Positions 34,793-42,919 of a stretch of DNA of 64,000 nucleotides are shown here, in pieces (position 1 is the first letter of the stretch; the number at the start of each line of letters is the position of its first letter). The stretch spans positions 434,001 through 498,000 of the forward strand of contig CAVYVA010000004.1 in assembly GCA_963771835.1 (NCBI GenBank), read 5' to 3'. The notes beneath the pieces are model-generated. The model ran no database searches and was not told the DNA's origin. It was given only the letters and a program-made list of their open reading frames with translations. A program made the position numbers and the translations under genes. This DNA comes from CAVQCJ01 sp963771835 (GTDB lineage: Bacteria > Actinomycetota > Actinomycetes > Prado026).

Positions 34793-36541
34793 ATGACCAG
34801 CCCAGCCGCTCCGGCGGCCACCGACCCGCAGCCGGGGCAGGCGCGCGCCGAGCAGCCGCCCGCTGCGCCGCCACGCCGCGGCGCGGGCCGGCCCGGTCGG
34901 CCCCGCGGCGAGGGGCAGTGGGCGCTCGGCTTCCACGAGCCGCTGAACCCCAACGAGCGGACCAAGAAGGACGACGACGGCCTGAACGTCCGGGCCAGGA
35001 TCGAGAACGTCTACAGCCACCGGGGATTCGACTCCATCGACCCCAGCGACCTGCGCGGCCGGTTCCGCTGGTGGGGGCTGTACACGCAGCGGGCCGAGGG
35101 CATCGACGGCGGTCGCACCGCCACGATCGAGCCGGAGGAGCTGGACGCGCCCTTCTTCATGCTGCGCGTCCGCATCGACGGCGGCCGGCTCACGCTGCCG
35201 CAGCTGCGCGCCGTCGCCGAGGTCTCGACCACCTACGGGCGCGACACCGCGGATCTCACCGACCGGCAGAACGTCCAGCTGCACTGGATCCGGGTCGAGG
35301 ACGTGCCCGCGATCTGGCAGCGGCTGGAGTCGGTGGGCCTGACCACCGCGGAGGCCTGCGGCGACACCCCGCGCGTGATCCTCGGCTCGCCGGTGGCCGG
35401 GGTCGACCCGGACGAGATCGTCGACGGCACGCCCGCGATCGAGGAGATCCACCGCCGGTACGTCGGCGACCCGCAGTTCTCGAACCTGCCGCGCAAGTTC
35501 AAGACCGCGGTCTCCGGCTCCCCGCACCAGGACGTCGCGCACGAGGTCAACGACCTGTCGTTCGTGGGCGTGCGGCACCCCGAGCACGGCCCGGGCTTCG
35601 ACGTCTGGGTCGGCGGCGGGCTGTCCACGAACCCGCACCTGGCGCAGCGGCTGGGCGTGTTCGTCTCGCTCGAGGAGATCCCCGACGTGTGGGCCGGGGT
35701 GGTCGGGATCTTCCGCGACTACGGCTACCGCCGGCTGCGGACGAAGGCGCGCCTGAAGTTCCTCGTCGCGGACTGGGGGATACAGCGGTTCCGCGAGGTG
35801 CTCGAGACCGAGTACCTGGAGCGGTCCCTGCGCGACGGCCCGCCGCCCGCCGACCCGCCGCGGGGGCGGCGCGACCACCTGGGCGTGCATCCGCAGCGCG
35901 ACGGCCGCTTCACCGTCGGGGCCAAGCCCACGGTCGGGCGTCTGTCCGGGACCGCGCTCACCGCGGTCGCCGACGCGCTCGAGGAGGCCGGCGCCGACGA
36001 GGTGCGGCTGACGGTCGAGCAGAGCCTGGTCGTGACCGGGGTGCCGGCCGAGGCGGTCGACCGACTGGTCGAACGGCTGCGCGCGACCGGCCTGGACCCG
36101 GCGCCGTCGACGTTCCGGCGCGGGGCGATGGCCTGCACCGGGCTGGAGTACTGCAAGCTCGCGATCACCGAGACCAAGAGCACCGCGGGGGTGCTGGTCG
36201 CCGAGCTCGAGGACCGGCTGCCCACGTTCGACGCGCCGCTGACCATCAACGTGAACGGTTGCCCGAACTCCTGCGCGCGGATCCAGGTCGCGGACATCGG
36301 GCTCAAGGGCGTGCTGCTGCCCGGTCCCGACGGCGGCGACGTCGAGGGCTTCCAGGTGCACCTCGGCGGCCGGCTCGGCCAGGAGGCCGGGTTCGGGCGG
36401 ACGGTGCGCGGGCTGCGCGTCGGCGCCGCCGACCTGCCCGACTACGTCGAGCGGGTCGTGCGCCGTTTCGACGCGGAGCACGAGGACGACGAGACGTTCG
36501 CCCAGTGGGCCGTGCGCGCCCCCGAGGAGGCCCTGCGATGA
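34793..36541 (+). CDS. sirA: ferredoxin-dependent sulfite reductase (NirA/SirA type)
   Basis: 582 residues. Two ferrodoxin-like nitrite/sulfite reductase half-domains alternate with two siroheme-4Fe-4S domains. The cluster ligands are in CTGLEYCKLAI and NGCPNSCAR (C-x5-C and C-x3-C). It reduces sulfite to sulfide with six electrons from ferredoxin. The Tyr of GLYTQR and the Cys of AEACGDTPR match the pair that is covalently linked in the Mycobacterium tuberculosis enzyme, pointing to sulfite rather than nitrite. The first ~40 residues are Pro/Ala-rich and disordered. It overlaps cysH (ATGA) and begins the operon behind the leader peptide. Confidence 0.93.
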   Translation: MTSPAAPAATDPQPGQARAEQPPAAPPRRGAGRPGRPRGEGQWALGFHEPLNPNERTKKDDDGLNVRARIENVYSHRGFDSIDPSDLRGRFRWWGLYTQRAEGIDGGRTATIEPEELDAPFFMLRVRIDGGRLTLPQLRAVAEVSTTYGRDTADLTDRQNVQLHWIRVEDVPAIWQRLESVGLTTAEACGDTPRVILGSPVAGVDPDEIVDGTPAIEEIHRRYVGDPQFSNLPRKFKTAVSGSPHQDVAHEVNDLSFVGVRHPEHGPGFDVWVGGGLSTNPHLAQRLGVFVSLEEIPDVWAGVVGIFRDYGYRRLRTKARLKFLVADWGIQRFREVLETEYLERSLRDGPPPADPPRGRRDHLGVHPQRDGRFTVGAKPTVGRLSGTALTAVADALEEAGADEVRLTVEQSLVVTGVPAEAVDRLVERLRATGLDPAPSTFRRGAMACTGLEYCKLAITETKSTAGVLVAELEDRLPTFDAPLTINVNGCPNSCARIQVADIGLKGVLLPGPDGGDVEGFQVHLGGRLGQEAGFGRTVRGLRVGAADLPDYVERVVRRFDAEHEDDETFAQWAVRAPEEALR

Positions 36542-37248
36542 GCACCGCGAGCGCCGTCTACGCGACGGCAGCGACCCGCGAGCTGGCCGACGCCGCCGAC
36601 CGCGCCTTCGCCGACGCCCACCCGCTGGAGGTGCTGGCCTGGGCGGCGCGCACGTTCGGGGCCCGCCTCGCCGTCGCGTCGTCGATGGCCGACGAGGTCG
36701 TCGCTCACCTGACCTCGACCGTCGCCCCGGGCGTGGACGTGCTGTTCCTGGACACCGGGTACCACTTCCAGCAGACGCTGCAGTTCCGGGCCGAGGTGCA
36801 GTCGCGGCTGGACGTCAACGTCGTCGACGTCCGCCCGGAGCAGACCGTGGCCGAGCAGGACGCGCTCTACGGGCCGCAGCTGCACGCCCGCGACCCCGAC
36901 GCCTGCTGCACGGTGCGCAAGGTGTTCCCGCTGAACGCCGCCCTGGACCCGTACGACGCCTGGGTCAGCGGGGTGCGCCGGGCCGAGTCGGCCTCCCGGG
37001 CGAGCACGCCCGTCGTCGGCTGGGACGCGGCCCGCGGGATGATCAAGATCAACCCCGTCGCCACCTGGAGCAACGACCAGGTCGAGTCGTACGTCGCGCA
37101 GCACGGGCTGCGGCACAACCCGCTGCGCGAGCTCGGGTTCGCCAGCATCGGGTGCGCGCCGTGCACGCGGCCGGTCGCGCCCGGGGAGGACCCGCGGGCC
37201 GGCCGGTGGGCGGGCTTCGCCAAGACCGAGTGCGGCCTGCACCGATGA
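36538..37248 (+). CDS. cysH: adenylylsulfate/phosphoadenylylsulfate reductase
   Basis: 236 residues of the PP-loop fold. The N-terminal LAVASSMADEV segment replaces the P-loop, LFLDTGYHF is conserved, and the C-terminal ECGLH carries the catalytic cysteine. Additional pairs CC in DACCTVRK and CxxC in IGCAPCTRP are the four ligands of a 4Fe-4S cluster, so the likely substrate is adenylylsulfate (APS), reduced to sulfite with thioredoxin. It is coupled to the sulfite reductase gene by a four-base overlap. The sulfate adenylyltransferase genes (cysDN) are not in the window. Confidence 0.95.
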   Translation: MSTASAVYATAATRELADAADRAFADAHPLEVLAWAARTFGARLAVASSMADEVVAHLTSTVAPGVDVLFLDTGYHFQQTLQFRAEVQSRLDVNVVDVRPEQTVAEQDALYGPQLHARDPDACCTVRKVFPLNAALDPYDAWVSGVRRAESASRASTPVVGWDAARGMIKINPVATWSNDQVESYVAQHGLRHNPLRELGFASIGCAPCTRPVAPGEDPRAGRWAGFAKTECGLHR

Positions 37249-37255
37249 CCCACCG

Positions 37256-38050
37256 ATGAGTCTCAGCGCCCTCCGCCCGGCCGGCCGCCCGCCTGCCCTG
37301 GTGCTGGCCGCGCACGGCAGCCCGCACGGTGCGCACGCGCCGGCGGTCCTGGACCTGCGGGACGCGGTCGCCGCAGCGGCCGGCCCGGACGCGTTCGTCG
37401 CCGTGGGCTGGCTGGGGTACGCGGAGCCGTCGCTGACCGACGCCGCCCGCGCCGCGGCCGCGCAGGCCGGGCCGCGGGTCGCCGTCGTCCCGCTGCTGCT
37501 CACGGACGGCTACCACGCGAAGGTCGACGTCCCGGCGGCCCTGCGGGGGGTGCCGGGGGTGGTGCAGCGCCCCGTACTCGGGCCGGACCCGCTGCTGGCG
37601 GCAGCGGTGCAGCGCCGCCTGGCCGAGGCCGGCGCCCGGCCGGGCGACACCGTCGTGCTCGCGGCGGCCGGGTCCGGCGACGCCGCGGCCCGGGCGCAGT
37701 GCGAGCAGGTGGCGGCACTGGTCGGCGCGCTGCGCGGGTCCGACGGACCCGCCGTTCGCACCGCGTACGCGAGCGGTCCCGGCCCGCGGGTGGCCGACGT
37801 GCTCGGGTCGGGAGCCCGCGGCCGGGCGTTCGTGGCGACCTACCTGTTGGGGCCCGGTGCCCTGGCCGACCGGGTGGCGGCCGACGCCGCCGCGGCCGGC
37901 GCCACGGCCACCGCCCCGCTGGGCACGGACCCCGAGGTCGTCGAGCTGGTGCGGCGGCGCTGGCTCGCGTCGGCTCGGTCCCAGCAGCCGGTTCGTGAGA
38001 AGGTGGCGGGGCACCAGGCAGCCCACGGACGCGCTTCACCCGCGGCGTAG
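37256..38050 (+). CDS. sirohydrochlorin chelatase (CbiX/SirB type)
   Basis: 264 residues with two related halves: LVLAAHGSPHGAHAPAVLDL (N-terminal catalytic His) and later VVLAAAGSGDAAARAQCEQV, then AYASGPGPRVADVL and AFVATYLLGPGALADRV. Type II chelatases put iron into sirohydrochlorin to make siroheme, the cofactor of the sulfite reductase two genes upstream. The gap to cysH is 7 bases. Cobalt insertion cannot be excluded by sequence, but the context strongly favours siroheme. The frame continues into a basic tail that may not belong to the fold. Confidence 0.87.
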   Translation: MSLSALRPAGRPPALVLAAHGSPHGAHAPAVLDLRDAVAAAAGPDAFVAVGWLGYAEPSLTDAARAAAAQAGPRVAVVPLLLTDGYHAKVDVPAALRGVPGVVQRPVLGPDPLLAAAVQRRLAEAGARPGDTVVLAAAGSGDAAARAQCEQVAALVGALRGSDGPAVRTAYASGPGPRVADVLGSGARGRAFVATYLLGPGALADRVAADAAAAGATATAPLGTDPEVVELVRRRWLASARSQQPVREKVAGHQAAHGRASPAA

Positions 38051-38085
38051 GAGGGATCGCCTCGGCCAGAAGGGGACGTCCGACG

Positions 38086-39108
38086 GTGAACGGAAACTCG
38101 GTCTACCGCCACTCGAACACGGCGGTGCTGGCGGTGTCGGCCGTCGAGGGCTCGCAGGTCGTCACCTCCGACTCCTTCGACGAGCGGCTCTCCACGACGC
38201 TGACCAGGCTGGGGCTGCGGCCCGGGCTCCTGCAGGGGCTGGCCGGCATCCACGAACGGCGCTGGTTCCCCGAGGACACCTCGTTCGTCGACGCGGCCGC
38301 GACGGCCGGGGCCAAGGCGCTGGCCGAGGCGGGCATCGAGCCGGACCGGATCGGCCTGATGATCAACAGCTCGGTGTCGCGGATCTACCTCGAGCCGTCG
38401 TCGGCGGTGGCGATCCACCACCAGCTCGGCCTGCCCACCTCGTGCATGAACTTCGACCTCGCCAACGCCTGCCTCGGCTTCGTCAACGCGATGCACGTGG
38501 CCGCGACGATGATCGACGCGGGCCACATCGAGTACGCCCTGGTCGTCGACGGCGAGGACGCCCGCTTCACGCAGGAGTCGACCCTGCGCCGGCTCGAGCA
38601 GGACTCGACGACGGTCGCCGACCTCTTCCGCGAGTTCGCGACGCTGACGCTCGGCTCCGGTGCCGCCGGGATGGTGCTCGGCCCGGCCGACCGGCACCCG
38701 GGCGCGCACCCGCTCCTCGGCGGCGTCGCGCGCTCGGCGACGCAGCACCACGAGCTGTGCGTCGGCAACCTCGAGCACATGAACACCGACACCAAGGGCC
38801 TCATGGACGCCGGGCTGGACCTTGCCGAGGCCGCATGGCTGGAGGCGAGGGACGACCACGACTGGGCCGCGATGGACTGCTACGTCATCCACCAGGTGTC
38901 GTCGGTGCACACCAGCTCGCTGTGCGCGCGCCTGGGCATCGACCAGGACCGGGTCCCGTTGACCTTCCCTCTGCTCGGCAACGTGGGACCCGCCTCGGTG
39001 CCGATCACGCTGGCCCGGCAGTCCGAGTCGCTGCTCACCGGGGACCGGGTGCTGTGCATGGGCATCGGCTCGGGGCTCAACACCTCGTTCACCGAGATCC
39101 GCTGGTGA
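38086..39108 (+). CDS. oleA: OleA-like thiolase, head-to-head acyl-CoA condensation
   Basis: 340 residues of the thiolase fold related to FabH. The catalytic triad is Cys in FDLANACLGFVNAM, His in YVIHQVSSVH and Asn in LLGNVGPASV. The extra Glu-containing loop and the surrounding oleB, oleC and oleD genes identify it as OleA rather than FabH. It joins two fatty acyl-CoAs to a 2-alkyl-3-ketoacid, first step of long-chain olefin synthesis. It starts at GTG with AAGGGGA upstream. A 27-base spacer separates it from oleB. Confidence 0.9.
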   Translation: MNGNSVYRHSNTAVLAVSAVEGSQVVTSDSFDERLSTTLTRLGLRPGLLQGLAGIHERRWFPEDTSFVDAAATAGAKALAEAGIEPDRIGLMINSSVSRIYLEPSSAVAIHHQLGLPTSCMNFDLANACLGFVNAMHVAATMIDAGHIEYALVVDGEDARFTQESTLRRLEQDSTTVADLFREFATLTLGSGAAGMVLGPADRHPGAHPLLGGVARSATQHHELCVGNLEHMNTDTKGLMDAGLDLAEAAWLEARDDHDWAAMDCYVIHQVSSVHTSSLCARLGIDQDRVPLTFPLLGNVGPASVPITLARQSESLLTGDRVLCMGIGSGLNTSFTEIRW

Positions 39109-39135
39109 GCTCGCCGGCATGAGCGACTTGCCGGC

Positions 39136-40122
39136 ATGAGCGATCCCGCTGCGGCCAGCGACCCCGCCGCACTCCCGCCGGCCGGCCTGGCCGGTCTCGA
39201 CCCCGCCTGGTCGCGCATCGTCGAGGCCACCGATGCGGACGGCGCGACCCGGCGCTGGCACGTCCTCGACTCCTGGGCGACCCGAGCCGGCGACGGCGAC
39301 CAGCCGGTCGGCACCGTGCTGGCCGTGCACGGCAACCCCACCTGGTCCTACCTGTGGCGCGACCTGCTGGCAGCCCCGCCGCCCGGGTGGCGAGTGGTGG
39401 CCGTCGACCACCTGGGCATGGGCTTCTCCGACCGGGTCGACCGGGTCCAGCGCCTCACCGACCGGGTGCACGACCTCGGTGCGGTGACCCGAGCGCTGGG
39501 CATCGACGGGCCGGTGGTCACCCTCGCGCACGACTGGGGCGGCCCGATCTCGCTGGGCTGGGCCCAGGCGCACCGCGACCAGCTGGCCGGGATCGTGCTG
39601 ACGAACACCGCGGTCAGCCAGCCGGCCGGGTCCCCGGTGCCGGCCCTGATCGCGCTGGCCAGGACGCCCGGCGTCCTGCGTACGTTGTGCGTGGCGACCA
39701 CCGGCTTCCTGGACGGGACGCTGCGGCTGGCGCACCCCGCACTCACCGACGAGGTCCGGGCCGGGTTCCGCGCGCCGTACCGCAGCGCCCGCCGTCGCCG
39801 CGCGATCGGCGACTTCGTGGCGGACATCCCGTTGCGCGCGGACCACCCGTCGACGGCCGCGCTCGAGTCGATCGCCGCCGGACTGCGCGACCTCGTCGAC
39901 GTACCCGCGCTGCTGCTGTGGGGCCCGCGCGACCCGGTGTTCGCCGACCGCTACCTGCGCGACCTGGCCGAGCGGCTGCCGCAGGCTCAGGTGCACCGGT
40001 TCGAGAGCGCCGGCCACCTGCTCGCGCAGGACGCCGACGTCGCGGGAACGCTCACCGCCTGGCTCGGCTCCGCCACCGCCGGGCTCGGACCGCCGTCGTT
40101 GCATACGGATCGGGGGCTATGA
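39136..40122 (+). CDS. oleB: OleB-like beta-lactone decarboxylase (haloalkane-dehalogenase fold)
   Basis: 328 residues. It has the dehalogenase-type alpha/beta hydrolase signature: oxyanion segment VHGNPTWSYLWRDLL, the nucleophilic Asp in LAHDWGGPISLGWAQ (~135) and the catalytic His in SAGHLLAQD near the C-terminus. In ole pathways this fold removes CO2 from the beta-lactone to leave the cis-olefin. Actinobacteria often have a fused OleBC, whereas here oleB and oleC are separate genes with a four-base overlap lying inside a perfect hairpin. Confidence 0.88.
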   Translation: MSDPAAASDPAALPPAGLAGLDPAWSRIVEATDADGATRRWHVLDSWATRAGDGDQPVGTVLAVHGNPTWSYLWRDLLAAPPPGWRVVAVDHLGMGFSDRVDRVQRLTDRVHDLGAVTRALGIDGPVVTLAHDWGGPISLGWAQAHRDQLAGIVLTNTAVSQPAGSPVPALIALARTPGVLRTLCVATTGFLDGTLRLAHPALTDEVRAGFRAPYRSARRRRAIGDFVADIPLRADHPSTAALESIAAGLRDLVDVPALLLWGPRDPVFADRYLRDLAERLPQAQVHRFESAGHLLAQDADVAGTLTAWLGSATAGLGPPSLHTDRGL

Positions 40123-40145
40123 CCCCCGATCCGTATGCAACGACG
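40094..40145. repeat. 23-bp perfect inverted repeat with the oleB stop/oleC start in the loop
   Basis: The arms (40094-40116 and 40123-40145) are perfect reverse complements; the left arm begins cgtcgttgcatacgg and ends in ggggg. The 6-base loop is ctatga, which contains both the ATG of oleC and the TGA of oleB. The arms code the last residues of OleB (LHTDRGL) and first of OleC (MTPDPYATTR). In mRNA it would form a very stable hairpin exactly at the coupling site. An assembly or cloning artefact is the alternative. Confidence 0.9.
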
Positions 40146-41834
40146 CGGGACGGCGCGGCGGTGCGGCCGTTGTGGGCTGCTCTGGTGGAGCGCCGAGCGG
40201 ACGACGCTCCGGCCGTCGTGGAGATGTCCGGCCAGCAGCGCTCGGTGTCGTGGCGGCAGCTGGAGACGGCCAGCCGCGAGCTCGCGGCCGGGCTGGCGGC
40301 CGAAGGCGTACGTACCGGCGACCGGGTCGCCCTGCTGGTGCCGCCCGGACCGGAGCTCGTGGCCGCGCTCTACGGCTGCTGGCGGGCCGGCGCCGTCGTC
40401 GTGGTCGCCGATGCCGGGCTGGGGCTGCGTGGGCTGTCCCGCGCCGTCCGCGGGGCGGCGCCCGCGATGGTCATCGGCGTCCCGAGGGCGCTCGCCGCGG
40501 CCCGCGCGCTGGGCTGGCCGGGGCGCCGGGTAGTCGCCGGACCGGCCGGGGCCGCGACCCGGCGCTCCGTCGGTGCGGACCTGACGCTCGCCGAGCTGCG
40601 CGCGGCCGGTCGCGGTGCGGCCGCGCCACCCGAACCGGGTCCCGACGACGAGGCGACGGTGCTGTTCACCTCCGGCGCCACCGGCCCGGCCAAGGGTGTC
40701 GTGTACGCGCACCGCCAGCTGCAGGCCCAGCGGGACCTGCTGGCCGGGACGTACGGCGTGGGCGAGCACGACCGGCTGGTCGCGGCGTTCGCGCCGTTCG
40801 CCCTGTACGGCCCGGCGCTCGGCATCGCGTCTGCGGTGCCCGCGACGGACGTGACCGCGCCGGCCACGCTGACGGCGGTCGCGCTGGCAGAGGCGGCGGG
40901 GGCCGTGGACGCGACGCTCGTGTTCGGCTCCCCCGCGGCCCTGGCCAACGTGGTGGCGACGGCGGACCGGCTGACGCCGGTGCAGCGGGACGTCCTCGGC
41001 CGCGTCCGGCTGGTGCTGTCGGCCGGTGCTCCGGTGCCGGTGACGCTGCTCGAGCAGGTCGCCGCCCTGACCCCGAAGGCATCGCTGCACACCCCGTACG
41101 GGATGACCGAGGTGCTGCCGGTCACCGACGTCTCCCTCGAGCAGCTGCGCGAGGCGCTGGCCGAGTCCGGCGGCGCGGCTGCGGCCAACGGCGTCTGCGT
41201 CGGGCGCCCGCTGGCCGGCGTGCGCCTGGAGGTGCTGCCGCTGGACGCCGAGGGTCGCCCCGACCCGCAGGCCCGGCCGCCGACGTCGGACCCCGGTGTG
41301 ACCGGCGAGGTGGTCGTGCACGCGCCGCACGTGAAGCTCCGGTACGACGGGCTGTGGGCGACCCAGCAGGCGAGCGTCACCACCGACGGCGGTCACCGCA
41401 CCGGCGACGTCGGCCACCTCGACGCCGCCGGGCGGCTGTGGATCGAGGGCCGCCTGGTGCACGTGGTCAGCAGTCCGCGCGGGCCCGTCACGCCGGTCGG
41501 CGTCGAGCAGCTCGTCGAGGAGCTGCCGCAGGTGCGCCGTGCTGCCGTGGTCGGCGTCGGCCCGCGCGGGACCCAGGCCACGGTCGTCGTCGTCGAGCCG
41601 GTGCCCGGGTCGGGCGGCCGGGGCTCGGCCCGAGCGGTCGTGCCCGGGCTGGCCGAGCCGGCCCTGGCCGCAGCGGTCCGGGCGACCGCGGCCGGGATCA
41701 CCCGGGACGTCTCGGCGGTCCTGACCGTGCCGGCCCTGCCGGTCGACATCCGGCACAACTCCAAGATCGACCGGACCAGGCTCGCCCGCTGGGCCGCGGG
41801 CGTGCTGTCCGGGGGTCGGGCCGGCCGGCCGTGA
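40119..41834 (+). CDS. oleC: OleC-like beta-lactone synthetase (AMP-forming ligase fold)
   Basis: 571 residues of the ANL superfamily: P-loop-like VLFTSGATGPAKGVVYAHRQL, adenine motif LHTPYGMTEVLPVTD, HRTGDVGHLDAAGRLWIEGR and the C-terminal lysine region IRHNSKIDRTRLARWAAG. OleC activates the 2-alkyl-3-hydroxyacid with ATP and closes the beta-lactone, the substrate of OleB. It is coupled by overlaps at both ends, to oleB (ATGA) and oleD (GTGA). Its ribosome binding region and start lie within the hairpin at 40094-40145. Confidence 0.88.
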   Translation: MTPDPYATTRDGAAVRPLWAALVERRADDAPAVVEMSGQQRSVSWRQLETASRELAAGLAAEGVRTGDRVALLVPPGPELVAALYGCWRAGAVVVVADAGLGLRGLSRAVRGAAPAMVIGVPRALAAARALGWPGRRVVAGPAGAATRRSVGADLTLAELRAAGRGAAAPPEPGPDDEATVLFTSGATGPAKGVVYAHRQLQAQRDLLAGTYGVGEHDRLVAAFAPFALYGPALGIASAVPATDVTAPATLTAVALAEAAGAVDATLVFGSPAALANVVATADRLTPVQRDVLGRVRLVLSAGAPVPVTLLEQVAALTPKASLHTPYGMTEVLPVTDVSLEQLREALAESGGAAAANGVCVGRPLAGVRLEVLPLDAEGRPDPQARPPTSDPGVTGEVVVHAPHVKLRYDGLWATQQASVTTDGGHRTGDVGHLDAAGRLWIEGRLVHVVSSPRGPVTPVGVEQLVEELPQVRRAAVVGVGPRGTQATVVVVEPVPGSGGRGSARAVVPGLAEPALAAAVRATAAGITRDVSAVLTVPALPVDIRHNSKIDRTRLARWAAGVLSGGRAGRP

Positions 41835-42919
41835 GAGTGCTCGTCACCGGAGCCGGCGGCATGCTCGGCGGCGCTGTGGCGCTCGCGCTGGCGCGCCGGG
41901 GGGACGAGATCGTCCTGATGCAGCGCCGCCCGTCCGGTCTCGACCTGCCGGAGCGGCTCGGCGACGTCGCGGACCCGGCCGCGGTGCGCACCGCGGTCGA
42001 CGGTGTGGACGCGATCGTGCACCTGGCCGCGCGGGTGGCGGTGACCGGGAGCTGGGACCTGTTCGTGCGCAGCAACGTCACCGGCACCGCGAACCTGCTG
42101 GCCGCAGCGCGCGAGGCCGGGGTCTCGCGGTTCGTCCACGTGTCCTCGCCGTCGGTCGCGCACACCGGGGCGGCGCTGGTCGGCGCCGGCGCGGCGCCGG
42201 CCGACCCGGACCGCGCGCACGGCCCGTACGCCCGTAGCAAGGCCGTGGCCGAGCGCATGGCGCTGGCCACCCCCGGGCTAGCCGTGGTGGCGATCCGGCC
42301 GCACCTGGTCTGGGGCCCGGGCGACACCCAGCTGGTCGGCCGGATCGTCGAGCGGGCCAGGTCCGGGCGGCTGGCCATCGTCGGCGCGGGGGCGGCGCTC
42401 GTGGACACCACGTACGTCGACAACGCGGTCTCGGCGCTGGTCGCGGCGCTGGACCGGGCACCGGTGCTGGCCGGGCAGGCGTACGTCGTCTCGAACGGGG
42501 AGCCCCGACCGATCGGCGAGCTGGTGGCCCGCATCTGCGCCGCGGCGGGGGTCCCGGTCCCGACCCGGCACGTTCCCTACCGGGTGGCGCGGCTGGGCGG
42601 CGCAGTGGTCGAGGGGGTCTGGGCCGCGCTGGGCCGCGAGGACGACCCACCGATGACCCGGTTCCTCGCCGAGCAGCTCGCGACCGCGCACTGGTTCGAC
42701 CTGCGCGCGACGAGGCAGGCGTTGGGCTGGGAGCCTGCCGTCACCCTGGACGAGGGCTTCGCCCGCCTCGCCGCCGCGCTGGCCGCCCAGTCAGCGCAGT
42801 CAGCGCAGTCAGCACCGTCAGCACCGTCAGCGGCAACGGCTCAGGGCGTGGAGCCGAGCGCCGCGCGACCGGCCTCGAGCCGCGCGACCGGGACCCGGAA
42901 CGGCGAGCAGGAGACGTAG
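41831..42919 (+). CDS. oleD: OleD-like NAD(P)-dependent 2-alkyl-3-ketoacid reductase
   Basis: 362 residues from a GTG overlapping the oleC stop. An extended short-chain dehydrogenase/epimerase: Rossmann motif VTGAGGMLGG, VDAIVHLAARVAVTG, catalytic Ser in HVSSPSV and YxxxK in GPYARSKAVAERM, then WGPGDTQLV. OleD reduces the OleA ketoacid to the 3-hydroxyacid used by OleC. With it the oleABCD set is complete. The last ~45 residues (QSAQSAQSAPSAPSA and onward) are low-complexity and overlap the 3' end of ppdK by 79 bases, so the true C-terminus may be earlier. Confidence 0.87.
   Translation: MRVLVTGAGGMLGGAVALALARRGDEIVLMQRRPSGLDLPERLGDVADPAAVRTAVDGVDAIVHLAARVAVTGSWDLFVRSNVTGTANLLAAAREAGVSRFVHVSSPSVAHTGAALVGAGAAPADPDRAHGPYARSKAVAERMALATPGLAVVAIRPHLVWGPGDTQLVGRIVERARSGRLAIVGAGAALVDTTYVDNAVSALVAALDRAPVLAGQAYVVSNGEPRPIGELVARICAAAGVPVPTRHVPYRVARLGGAVVEGVWAALGREDDPPMTRFLAEQLATAHWFDLRATRQALGWEPAVTLDEGFARLAAALAAQSAQSAQSAPSAPSAATAQGVEPSAARPASSRATGTRNGEQET
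42788..42830 (+). repeat. 9-bp tandem repeats at the oleD 3' end
   Basis: About five units of gcagtcagc and gcaccgtca type encode the (A/P)-Q/P-S tail of OleD. Slippage in this tract could change the reading frame and the length of the tail. Confidence 0.7.

Noticed and set aside
42780..42832. CRISPR-like short repeats
   Set aside because: The units are 9 bp, contiguous without spacers, and in frame with oleD. They are a coding tandem repeat.
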